From positions 1 through 17,985 of the forward strand of contig CALDGT010000221.1 of the NCBI GenBank assembly GCA_937942935.1: 17,985 bases of DNA, in the 5' to 3' direction. The translations under genes were made by a program, and so were the position numbers. Positions within the stretch are counted from its first letter, which is position 1; every line of letters starts with the position of its first letter. Under the pieces are notes generated by a model. It saw nothing but the letters and a program-made list of their open reading frames with translations, was not told the DNA's origin and did no database searches. The DNA is from an uncultured Chloroflexota bacterium. GTDB lineage: Bacteria; Chloroflexota; Anaerolineae; Aggregatilineales; Phototrophicaceae. This document shows, one piece after another, positions 1 through 6,926 of the stretch.

Positions 1-1
1 T

Positions 2-1252
2 ATTACACGCAGACAATTTTTGCAAACAGGGGCAGTTGGGGGTGTTTTGGGTGTGAGCCAAAATTTATTCCCGCGATGGATGCCCCGCATGGCATTTGGA
101 CAAGCAGGCTCGCGTGAGCGTGATGTGATGGTGGTCATTTTTAATCGGGGTGGGATGGATGGATTAAATGCAGTCGTCCCATTTGGTGAAGGTGCAGGTT
201 ATTATGACAAACGCCCAACCATTGCCATCGGTGAACCAGATGGCACAGATAACACCGCCATTAATCTGAACGATTTTTTTGGATTGCACCCGCGCTTGCG
301 CCCACTCAAAGATATTTATGATGCAGGTGCATTGACCGTGATTCACGGTGTTGGGTCTCCAGACCCATCGCGCTCGCATTTTGAAGCGATGGAATTTATG
401 GAACGCGGTATCCCCGGTGATAAAATGACCGCGACAGGGTGGGTGGCACGCCATTTGGCGACAGCCAGTTGGACAAATAATTCGCCATTCCGCGCCGTTG
501 GTATGGGGACAATGCTCCCCGCCTCATTGCGTGGCGAAATTTCGGCATTGGCATTGCGCTCGATTGCCGATTTTCATTTGGGTGGCAGACAAGAACAACT
601 TGCCCAAGTCCAAAAAACATTATCGGGCTTGTATCGTGTTGAAACCCCTACCGATATTTTATCGGGGCAGGCGGCGCAAGTATTTAACACCATGACCCAA
701 TTAGAAGACCTCGCCAATCAATATTATGAACCGCAATATGGTGCAGAATATCCCGATAGCGAATTTGGACAAGGCTTGCGCCAAATTGCCCAACTTATCA
801 AAGCCGATATGGGCTTAGAAATTGCCTGTGTGGATAGTGGCGGTTGGGATACACATGACGGTCAAGGTAGTGTAGATGGTGAAATGGCATTTTTGTTAGA
901 TGACTTTGGGCGTGGACTCGCCGCTTTTTATGCCGATATGCAAGACCACATGTCGCGTGTGACCGTTGTCACTATGAGCGAATTTGGGCGTACTGCTGTT
1001 GAAAATGCTTCAGCAGGCACAGACCATGGACGCGCGAGTGTGATGTTTGTGATGGGCGGGGCATCGGCGGGTGGTGTGTATGCCGATTGGCGTGGGCTAA
1101 CACCAGATGCGATGGATGAGGGCGACCTCGCTGTCACCACCGATTACCGCGATATTTTGGCTGAATTGCTCATCAAACGGGTAAAAAATCCGTTGGTAGA
1201 CCAAATCTTCCCCAACCATACTGTGAATTTGCATAATATCTTTGTGGAATAG
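2..1252 (+). CDS. DUF1501 family Tat-exported protein (5' end cut by window)
   Basis: The open frame runs from the first bases of the window to a TAG stop at 1250-1252, so the true start lies upstream. The first in-frame codons (positions 2-22) read ITRRQFL, followed by a glycine-rich hydrophobic stretch. This is a twin-arginine (Tat) signal, indicating export in a folded state. The TTG at 20-22 lies inside that motif and is not a credible start. DUF1501 hallmarks visible in order are RGGMDGLN, DPSRSHFEAMEFME, a GGWDTHDGQG segment near 838-867, and MSEFGRTAVENASAGTDHGR near 973-1032. The His/Asp-rich motifs suggest metal binding, and the family is usually related to alkaline phosphatase/sulfatase-like folds, but its reaction is unknown. 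DUF1501 genes often sit beside DUF1800 genes, so a DUF1800 gene just upstream of the window is plausible. The next gene starts 12 nt after the stop, suggesting co-transcription. Confidence 0.88.
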   Translation: MTRRQFLQTGAVGGVLGVSQNLFPRWMPRMAFGQAGSRERDVMVVIFNRGGMDGLNAVVPFGEGAGYYDKRPTIAIGEPDGTDNTAINLNDFFGLHPRLRPLKDIYDAGALTVIHGVGSPDPSRSHFEAMEFMERGIPGDKMTATGWVARHLATASWTNNSPFRAVGMGTMLPASLRGEISALALRSIADFHLGGRQEQLAQVQKTLSGLYRVETPTDILSGQAAQVFNTMTQLEDLANQYYEPQYGAEYPDSEFGQGLRQIAQLIKADMGLEIACVDSGGWDTHDGQGSVDGEMAFLLDDFGRGLAAFYADMQDHMSRVTVVTMSEFGRTAVENASAGTDHGRASVMFVMGGASAGGVYADWRGLTPDAMDEGDLAVTTDYRDILAELLIKRVKNPLVDQIFPNHTVNLHNIFVE

Positions 1253-1264
1253 GCGAGGTGACTG

Positions 1265-2071
1265 ATGAAGAAAAATCTCCTTTTTAGTATTGCGATTTTG
1301 CTGGCATTTGTGGCGGGTAGCCTGTTTTCATCGCGCCAAAATAACCTAGAGGCACAAACCAATTTCACCGATGACGATGTGATTAATATGGTAGCCACAT
1401 CCCCTCAATTTAGCACCGTCTTGGCAGATGTCGAAGCCTATACAGGCGCTTGGAAAGCCGTCACATTCGATACTAAAAATGCGTATGGGATATGGCGTGT
1501 GTATTTTTCCAGTGCGAATGATGACCAAGTGGGGTGGGCAGATGTGAACCCACAAAATGGCAAAATTTATTCTTGGGATGTGTATATCCCTGCCACAGAT
1601 GCCCAAAAAGAAGTTGCTATTCCAATTCTTAAAGAATATTTGGGCAATCATCCCGATATGTTGGAATTGCTTCCCAATCCCGCCCAATACGAATTTTATG
1701 TGGATTATGATGGTTGGAATAATCACTGGGGTGTGTATATTGCCGCCGATGAATACGCGCTTTGGGTGACTGTTGAATTTGAAAATGGTGGGTCTCCGAC
1801 TGGGCTAGAAAACCCAGAATTGACGGGTATTTATTTTCCAGATTTACCCGATTATGACCAATGGCTACAAGATACCCAAGCCAAAGCGGTGAATATTGCT
1901 TTCGCTAATCCAGATATTGGTGCGGCATTGCGTGGTAATACATGGACAACCCAATCAGAACGGGTAGAAGGCGATATTTGGTCTGTTGCGTTCTTTGTAG
2001 ATGATAATTTGGTTGTGACAGCGACAGTAGATTTGGCTACCGAAGAAGTGATAGAAGTGGTCACACCATAA
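1265..2071 (+). CDS. secreted protein with three PepSY-like repeats
   Basis: This gene encodes 268 aa. The ATG at 1265 is preceded by GAGGTG (1255-1260), which partly follows the DUF1501 stop, so the two genes probably form an operon. Residues 1-30 are a signal peptide (KK, then a long hydrophobic core, possible cleavage after LEA). The mature part has three similar units at roughly residues 33-107, 113-180 and 199-266. Each has an amphipathic helix containing an NP or SP turn, a strand such as IWRVYF / HWGVYI / IWSVAF, and a VD/VN-x-x-(T/N)G-like hairpin (ADVNPQNGKI, ATVDLATEEV). This is the helix-plus-sheet pattern of PepSY-type domains, which often act as secreted inhibitors or chaperone-like modules. 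The assignment is by pattern only. There are no catalytic motifs and no lipobox. Its function with the DUF1501 protein is unknown. Confidence 0.75.
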   Translation: MKKNLLFSIAILLAFVAGSLFSSRQNNLEAQTNFTDDDVINMVATSPQFSTVLADVEAYTGAWKAVTFDTKNAYGIWRVYFSSANDDQVGWADVNPQNGKIYSWDVYIPATDAQKEVAIPILKEYLGNHPDMLELLPNPAQYEFYVDYDGWNNHWGVYIAADEYALWVTVEFENGGSPTGLENPELTGIYFPDLPDYDQWLQDTQAKAVNIAFANPDIGAALRGNTWTTQSERVEGDIWSVAFFVDDNLVVTATVDLATEEVIEVVTP

Positions 2072-2087
2072 GGCTATAATTTTTGTC

Positions 2088-2113
2088 TAGGGGCTTGCCA
2101 TGGCAAGCCCCTA
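2088..2113. repeat. dispersed palindrome, copy 1 (perfect 26-bp inverted repeat)
   Basis: The arms TAGGGGCTTGCCA (2088-2100) and TGGCAAGCCCCTA (2101-2113) are exact reverse complements with no spacer, centred on CCATGG. The copy sits in the 66-nt gap between two convergent genes (stops at 2071 and 2138). It could form a strong hairpin on either strand and might act as a bidirectional transcription barrier, but there is no T-tract on either side. The same arm recurs at 4929-4956 and, diverged, at 10172-10209, so it belongs to a REP-like repeat family and is not a local terminator. Confidence 0.9.
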
Positions 2114-2137
2114 CAACATTTCATAGGTAGCATATAC

Positions 2138-3430
2138 TTAAAATGCGATGACACTTGCGGGGTCTTGAGTCAGTTTGTTGTTGCTGGTTGAGCGAATCTC
2201 AAAATGCAAATGTGGACCTTGAGAATTACCTGTATTGCCAGACACCCCAATCACCTGACCAGAAACCACATCTTGACCACAAGAGACATAAACACCACCA
2301 TCATCTAAATGTGCATACATACTGATGGTTGGTCCATGAACAATCGCCACCATATTCCCGTATCCCCAACTATCCCATCCCGCAAAAATGACACGTCCGC
2401 CGTTTGCCGCCTTTACAGGTGTGCCAACAGGGACAGCGAGGTCAATGGCAGGGTGATAGCTGGTAAAACCACGCATGATGACATACCCACTATCTAATGG
2501 ATTTGTCCAAAATGTGCCACCGACAATATCTTGTGCAGGACAAGACCCTTGTTGGAATTGTTGAAACAACACCTTGTTCGGCGCAGAGGATACCGCAGGG
2601 GCATTTGGATTATCTGAATTAGCGACATTACCATCACTAGGAATAATTTCGATGGCAACTTGCCAAACAACTTGTTCTGCCTCACCATCAGGGAAAAATA
2701 ACGGTGTGCCATTGCGTGGCGTAGATTCTGGGGTAAGGGATTGTTCATTCACAACAACCCGATTATATGGAGAATCTAACAAAATATACGGGTCAGATAA
2801 TTTGTATTGTGTCGTCAATTCGGCAATAGTGGCACTTCCGAATGTTTTGATATACACCCCATCAGCAGGTGGGATATTCACCACATCACCGGGGCGCAAT
2901 ACCTGAACAATCTTACGCGGATTTGACCATGCGAGCGTCTCTGGCTTTAGTCCAAATCGAATTGCAATGCTATCAATGGTATCCCCTTGAGATGCCACAT
3001 ATTGAATAACACCATCACGCGGACGGTCTGGGATAATGGTGAATGGGTCTAATAAATTGCGCTCTACTTGCCCATTCATAACATTATTTTCGGGTGTAAT
3101 TGGCATAGACAGCAATTGTTTAGCCGTTTCTGCATCTAACAAGCGCAACCCATTAGCAATGACAACCCATTCTGTCGGGATAAGCGCATCTGTAGCTTGC
3201 ACAGGATTAGCATCATCAGCATTGGTTATAACAGGCGCATCTATAATCGAGGTTTTAGGCGGGTTGGTCAATAAAATAACCGCGCCAACGGTGAATCCGA
3301 TTGCCCCCAATATCAGCAATAATGCGACGAACTGATTCCTAACCTTCAATGCCAAAAATGGCTCATTGGGGCGGGTATCATCTAATAAATCGGGAGATTC
3401 GTTCTCAAAATAATCCTTTTTATCAGGCAT
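2138..3430 (-). CDS. membrane-anchored LysM + M23 (LytM) zinc endopeptidase, paralog 1
   Basis: This 430-aa protein probably cleaves peptidoglycan cross-bridges on the outer face of the membrane. Its layout is: acidic cytoplasmic N-terminus (1-30), one TM helix at about 33-55 (signal anchor), LysM domain at about 142-188 (YVASQGDTIDSIAIRFGL ... VNIPP), a second diverged LysM-like segment at about 191-248, and a C-terminal M23 domain at about 312-430. All zinc/catalytic residues are present: H326 and D330 (HPAID), H374 (MYAHL), and H407/H409 (GPHLHFE). Two cysteines, C297 and C384, are shared with the paralog and could form a disulfide outside the cell. AAAGGTG precedes the ATG. The gene begins 15 nt after the stop of its paralog, so the pair is probably one transcript. 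No truncation is seen. The LysM assignment is firm for the first copy and weak for the second. Confidence 0.93.
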   Translation of the reverse strand: MPDKKDYFENESPDLLDDTRPNEPFLALKVRNQFVALLLILGAIGFTVGAVILLTNPPKTSIIDAPVITNADDANPVQATDALIPTEWVVIANGLRLLDAETAKQLLSMPITPENNVMNGQVERNLLDPFTIIPDRPRDGVIQYVASQGDTIDSIAIRFGLKPETLAWSNPRKIVQVLRPGDVVNIPPADGVYIKTFGSATIAELTTQYKLSDPYILLDSPYNRVVVNEQSLTPESTPRNGTPLFFPDGEAEQVVWQVAIEIIPSDGNVANSDNPNAPAVSSAPNKVLFQQFQQGSCPAQDIVGGTFWTNPLDSGYVIMRGFTSYHPAIDLAVPVGTPVKAANGGRVIFAGWDSWGYGNMVAIVHGPTISMYAHLDDGGVYVSCGQDVVSGQVIGVSGNTGNSQGPHLHFEIRSTSNNKLTQDPASVIAF

Positions 3431-3445
3431 AAAACACCTTTCTCG

Positions 3446-4780
3446 CTAAAATGCGATGATACCTGCTGGGTCTTGGGTGGCATTATTGGTCGTCCCACGA
3501 ATTTCAAAGTGCAAGTGCGGACCCGATGAATTGCCTGTATTGCCCGATGCACCAATCACCTGACCTGCCACCACATCTTGACCACAATTGGTATAAAATT
3601 CGCTCAAGTGGGCATAAATAGTGATGGTCGGTCCATGAACAAGGGCAATCATATAGCCATAGCCAAAGCTATTCCAACCAGAAAAAATCACCCGTCCGCT
3701 ATTGGCGGCTTTGACTGGTGTCCCGACTGGTGTGGCAAGGTCAATCCCCGGATGATAACTGGCATAACCGCGTGTAATGACATAGCCACCATCTAACGGA
3801 TTAACCCAATATGCCCCACCGACAATTTCTTGTGCAGGACAAGACCCTTGTTCCCCATTTTGGAATACAACTTTAGGTGTGGGGGGTGGTGCAGATGGGT
3901 CGGTTGTCCCACCATTGCTCGTCGTATCCCCTTGAATAATTTCGACAGCGACTTGCCATACAATTTGTTCGGCTTCGCCACCGGGAAAGAATATCGGTGT
4001 ACCATTACGTGGGGTAACATCAGGTGTGAGGGCTTGTTCTTGCACCACAGTCCGATTATATGGCGAATCTAATACAATATAGGGGTCTGATATTTTATAT
4101 TTTGTGACCATCTCTGCAACGGTATCGCTACCGAATGTTTTGATATATACCCCATCTACAGGCGGAATATTGACAATATCGCCCGGACGCAATACCTGAA
4201 TAATTTTGCGCGGATTTGACCATGCAATCGTCTCTGGTTGCAGTTCAAAACGGGTGGCAATTGTCTCGATGGTATCCCCCTGAGAAACCGTGTATTGAAT
4301 CACTTCATTACGTGGGCGCGATGGGATGATGGTGAATGGTTCTAATAAGTTTCGTTCCACCACACCACCCGTTGCACCTTGTTGCGATAAAATGGGCAAA
4401 GCGAGCAATTGTTGTGCAGTATTGGCATCTATAGTCGGCAATGGTTGAGCAACACCCCCATTAATCGTAATTTCTGGCGGTGTTGTTGAGATTGGTTGTG
4501 TAGGTGCGACAACTTCTGTATTCTGATTTTGGACGATTTGTTCTGGGGTATTGATTACAGATGTGATTGGTGTCTCTGAGGGTGGATTAAGCAACAACAT
4601 AACCGTTGCAACAGTGAAGCCCACCGCACCCAAAATAAGCAACAACCCAACAAATCGGTTGCCCTTTTCAGATGTCACTGTCGGGAAAAGACCAGTCGGG
4701 CGTGTATCTTCTAATGGGTCTTTTTCGGATTCCGATTCTGGCGGGAGTTCATCTTCAAAATAGTTCTTTTTTTCTGTCAT
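3446..4780 (-). CDS. membrane-anchored LysM + M23 (LytM) zinc endopeptidase, paralog 2
   Basis: This 444-aa protein is the first gene of the tandem pair. Its layout is an acidic cytoplasmic N-terminus, a TM helix at about 43-65, a proline/threonine-rich stalk at about 68-118, LysM at about 161-207 (YTVSQGDTIETIATRF), a diverged second LysM-like segment, a low-complexity linker (about 284-303, GGTTDPSAPPPTP) and an M23 domain to the C-terminus. The catalytic residues are intact: H343, D347 (HPGID), H391 (IYAHL), and H422/H424 (GPHLHFE). C314 and C399 match the cysteines of the paralog. The two proteins align almost end to end and differ mainly in the stalk and linker, which indicates tandem gene duplication. 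AAGGATTG lies upstream of the ATG at 4780. Likely role: peptidoglycan remodelling, attached to the membrane and wall. Confidence 0.93.
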   Translation of the reverse strand: MTEKKNYFEDELPPESESEKDPLEDTRPTGLFPTVTSEKGNRFVGLLLILGAVGFTVATVMLLLNPPSETPITSVINTPEQIVQNQNTEVVAPTQPISTTPPEITINGGVAQPLPTIDANTAQQLLALPILSQQGATGGVVERNLLEPFTIIPSRPRNEVIQYTVSQGDTIETIATRFELQPETIAWSNPRKIIQVLRPGDIVNIPPVDGVYIKTFGSDTVAEMVTKYKISDPYIVLDSPYNRTVVQEQALTPDVTPRNGTPIFFPGGEAEQIVWQVAVEIIQGDTTSNGGTTDPSAPPPTPKVVFQNGEQGSCPAQEIVGGAYWVNPLDGGYVITRGYASYHPGIDLATPVGTPVKAANSGRVIFSGWNSFGYGYMIALVHGPTITIYAHLSEFYTNCGQDVVAGQVIGASGNTGNSSGPHLHFEIRGTTNNATQDPAGIIAF

Positions 4781-4823
4781 AATCTACAATCCTTTTGAGA
4801 TTTAATTTTTTCATGGTAATCAG

Positions 4824-4829
4824 ATTATA
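4824..4829 (-). promoter_or_regulatory. -10 box (TATAAT) for the M23 peptidase pair
   Basis: Read on the minus strand, positions 4829-4824 are a consensus TATAAT, giving a leader of about 35-40 nt before the ATG at 4780. No good -35 hexamer is seen at 16-18 bp spacing, so this is tentative. The 93-nt gap 4781-4873 also has to hold the promoter of the divergent glycosyltransferase gene, which I could not identify. Confidence 0.4.
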
Positions 4830-4873
4830 GCCATTGTGCAAGGCTACGTAGGGCAACCGTTAGGAAAGATACT

Positions 4874-6496
4874 ATGTCTATTCAACATTCAATCACCCAT
4901 TCAGACCCATTAAATACAGTTTTTAATCGTAGGGGCTTGCCATGGCAAGCCCCTACATCACAAATCACTACGCTTGTCCTATTATTGATAATTCTCATCC
5001 TTGCGGCTTATTTGCGCTTCACCAATTTGCCCAACAATCCTGCATGGTATACTGATGAAGGCACACACCTAAGCATCGCACATCACCTTATGCAAGGCGA
5101 AATCCGTTATTTCGCTGTCACAGATTCCATGCTCGTGTTCGCCCGCCCGCCCTTATTTCATGCGTGTTTGGCGGTCATCAGCACCATTTTCGGTGAGGGA
5201 ATCGCAACCTTACGCGGATTCACCGCATCATTAGGAATATTATCCACACTTTTACTCTTTTTGATGATACACATCCTCACCCAAAAGCGATTTTTTGCCT
5301 TATGGGGGGCATTTTTGTATGCCATTTATCCCCAAGCCATCCTCTATACCCGCTTCGGATTTAGTTATGCGTTATTAATTCCTCTAGTCATCTTAATTGT
5401 TTTATTTTTGACCAAGTATATCCAAACAGGGCGCAGGAATGGATTGGCACTCGCGGGGATTTTGGCGGGAATTGGCTTGTTAGGTGATATTATGATGGGG
5501 TCTATCATCGTCATTGTGGGGGTAATTGCTTTTTTTAAGTCGCCCAAAATGCTGTTTTGGCTCATCCCACTCATGGCGCTCCCGTTTGGGATGTATGCAG
5601 GAATCATGATGCTGGCTCACCCATCCGCTTTTCTATTTGACCTCAATTTCACCCTCAATCGGTTGGGGGGAATCCCAATTACCAAACAACTGAACACCAT
5701 CACCGAAAATTTCACCATGCTCCTCTCGACTGATTGGTGGTTTCCGTTGGGAATTGCAGGGATATTCCTCATCAAACCACTTGCTCTGCGCGTGGTGAGT
5801 GCTTGCTTGGTCTTGTTACCCATCCTCATCATCGGGCGGACAGTCGCATTATTTCACCTGAGCCTATATTACATGAGTCCATTATTTCCGCTAGTGATTT
5901 TAGGTGTTGCGACTATTTCTTGGCGCGGGGCAGATTATTTGATAACTACCCTACAGCCCATGTTGCACGAGATGGTTTTGGTTAATCGCCTACCTCTGCG
6001 GATTCATCAGGCGATAGCAAGTGGGTTATGCCTTATCCTCATCGGCTCACCCTTGTGGTATACCAGCCAATATACCGTCAATAGCATCAATACTCATATT
6101 CAAACCGCGATAGACCCATTTTTAGTGAGTGGAGACGATGGCGAGGCGGTCATCGCATTTTTTGAATCTATACCCACCCAAAACACCCTCATTTTAGCCT
6201 CTCCGAGCATCGGCTGGGCATTAGAAGCCTATACATCGGCGCAGGTTGCCGATTGGCAAATGCACATTGCTTATAGCGGGTATGATGCGGTTCACCTGCC
6301 CTATAATTTGCCTCATGAGCGATATGTGTTTATCCCCACAGTAGATAATGCCGATTACGTGGTGATAGACAATATTTGGCGCAATTGGGGCAATATTCAC
6401 ATCCCCCAAGCCGTTGTATTATACAACACCATCATAACCGATTGGCAATTGGTCTTTGAGGCGGGGACATTGGCGGTATATCAGCGACCACGTTAA
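4874..6496 (+). CDS. GT39/ArnT-like (GT-C fold) integral membrane glycosyltransferase
   Basis: This gene encodes 540 aa. After a 30-residue cytoplasmic N-terminus comes TM1 (about 31-48), then an extracytoplasmic loop with AWYTDEGTHL, where D61-E62 matches the acidic pair typical of the GT39/PMT/ArnT family. About ten hydrophobic helices follow to near residue 405. A soluble C-terminal region of about 130 residues without TM segments ends the protein. Such enzymes move a sugar from a polyprenyl-phosphate carrier to an outside acceptor; the substrate cannot be read here. AGGAAAG (4862-4868) precedes the ATG at 4874. Residues 19-28 (RRGLPWQAPT) are encoded by a copy of the dispersed palindrome, an oddity located just before TM1. 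No in-frame ATG exists between that element and TM1, so the element is translated. Confidence 0.85.
   Translation: MSIQHSITHSDPLNTVFNRRGLPWQAPTSQITTLVLLLIILILAAYLRFTNLPNNPAWYTDEGTHLSIAHHLMQGEIRYFAVTDSMLVFARPPLFHACLAVISTIFGEGIATLRGFTASLGILSTLLLFLMIHILTQKRFFALWGAFLYAIYPQAILYTRFGFSYALLIPLVILIVLFLTKYIQTGRRNGLALAGILAGIGLLGDIMMGSIIVIVGVIAFFKSPKMLFWLIPLMALPFGMYAGIMMLAHPSAFLFDLNFTLNRLGGIPITKQLNTITENFTMLLSTDWWFPLGIAGIFLIKPLALRVVSACLVLLPILIIGRTVALFHLSLYYMSPLFPLVILGVATISWRGADYLITTLQPMLHEMVLVNRLPLRIHQAIASGLCLILIGSPLWYTSQYTVNSINTHIQTAIDPFLVSGDDGEAVIAFFESIPTQNTLILASPSIGWALEAYTSAQVADWQMHIAYSGYDAVHLPYNLPHERYVFIPTVDNADYVVIDNIWRNWGNIHIPQAVVLYNTIITDWQLVFEAGTLAVYQRPR
4929..4956. repeat. dispersed palindrome, copy 2 (28 bp, inside a coding region)
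   Basis: The arms GTAGGGGCTTGCCA (4929-4942) and TGGCAAGCCCCTAC (4943-4956) are perfect reverse complements. The core 26 bp is identical to the intergenic copy at 2088-2113. ATC trinucleotides flank it on both sides (4926-4928 and 4957-4959), which could be a short target duplication or chance. It lies in the 5' end of the glycosyltransferase gene, about 55 nt after the start codon, and is read through as part of the protein. Confidence 0.9.
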
Positions 6497-6533
6497 AATA
6501 GACTCATAAAAATTATATTTTGGAGATTAAAAG

Positions 6534-6926
6534 ATGAAAATTCGTGTGGATTGGGACAATCCAGATAAGACAATAATTTGTTGGCATTTTACAGATGAGT
6601 GGCATTGGGAAGATTTTTATTTGGCGGCAGGAATTTCGGTCTCGCTTCGTAAAAGTGTTTCACATGGCAAGCCGATTGCGCTCATTTTGTACACAGGTGA
6701 AACAGCACCTCAGCGCGGAGCGGCGCTCACCCACACGCAAAATGCCCTCCTCATTAAACCCGATGGACGTGATGTGATTGTCGTGGCGGGGACACATCCA
6801 TTCACACAACGAGTCGCTCAATTATTCAGACAACTATATGGTGAAATGGCAGATGTGAATTTGGTAGATACCCTAGACCAAGCCCGCGCCCTCATCACAG
6901 AAAAACGGGGCGCGGGTGGGGCATAA
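6534..6926 (+). CDS. 130-aa protein of unknown function, possibly STAS/SpoIIAA-like fold
   Basis: I do not recognise a definite family. GGAG (about 6522-6525) sits upstream of the ATG at 6534, and the gene starts 37 nt after the glycosyltransferase stop on the same strand. The protein is soluble, with no signal peptide or TM segment. It shows a tryptophan-rich N-terminal strand-turn-helix (VDWDNPDKTIICWHF, EWHWEDFYLA), a strand PIALILYTGE, a strand DVIVVAGTHPF followed by a helix, and a last strand NVNL-like (ADVNLVDTL) with a helix LDQARALI. This alternating beta/alpha order and the length resemble small STAS/SpoIIAA-like proteins, but that is an inference from pattern. Its TAA (6924-6926) directly abuts the stop codon of the convergent TPR gene. 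Partner and role are unknown. Confidence 0.8.
   Translation: MKIRVDWDNPDKTIICWHFTDEWHWEDFYLAAGISVSLRKSVSHGKPIALILYTGETAPQRGAALTHTQNALLIKPDGRDVIVVAGTHPFTQRVAQLFRQLYGEMADVNLVDTLDQARALITEKRGAGGA

Noticed and set aside
2088..2113. Calling this palindrome a classical rho-independent terminator
   Set aside because: There is no T-tract on either side, and the identical element sits inside a coding region at 4929-4956, so a dispersed-repeat label fits better.
6663..6673. Partial palindrome arm CATGGCAAGCC inside the 130-aa gene
   Set aside because: Only half an arm matches and no inverted partner is nearby, so it is probably chance.
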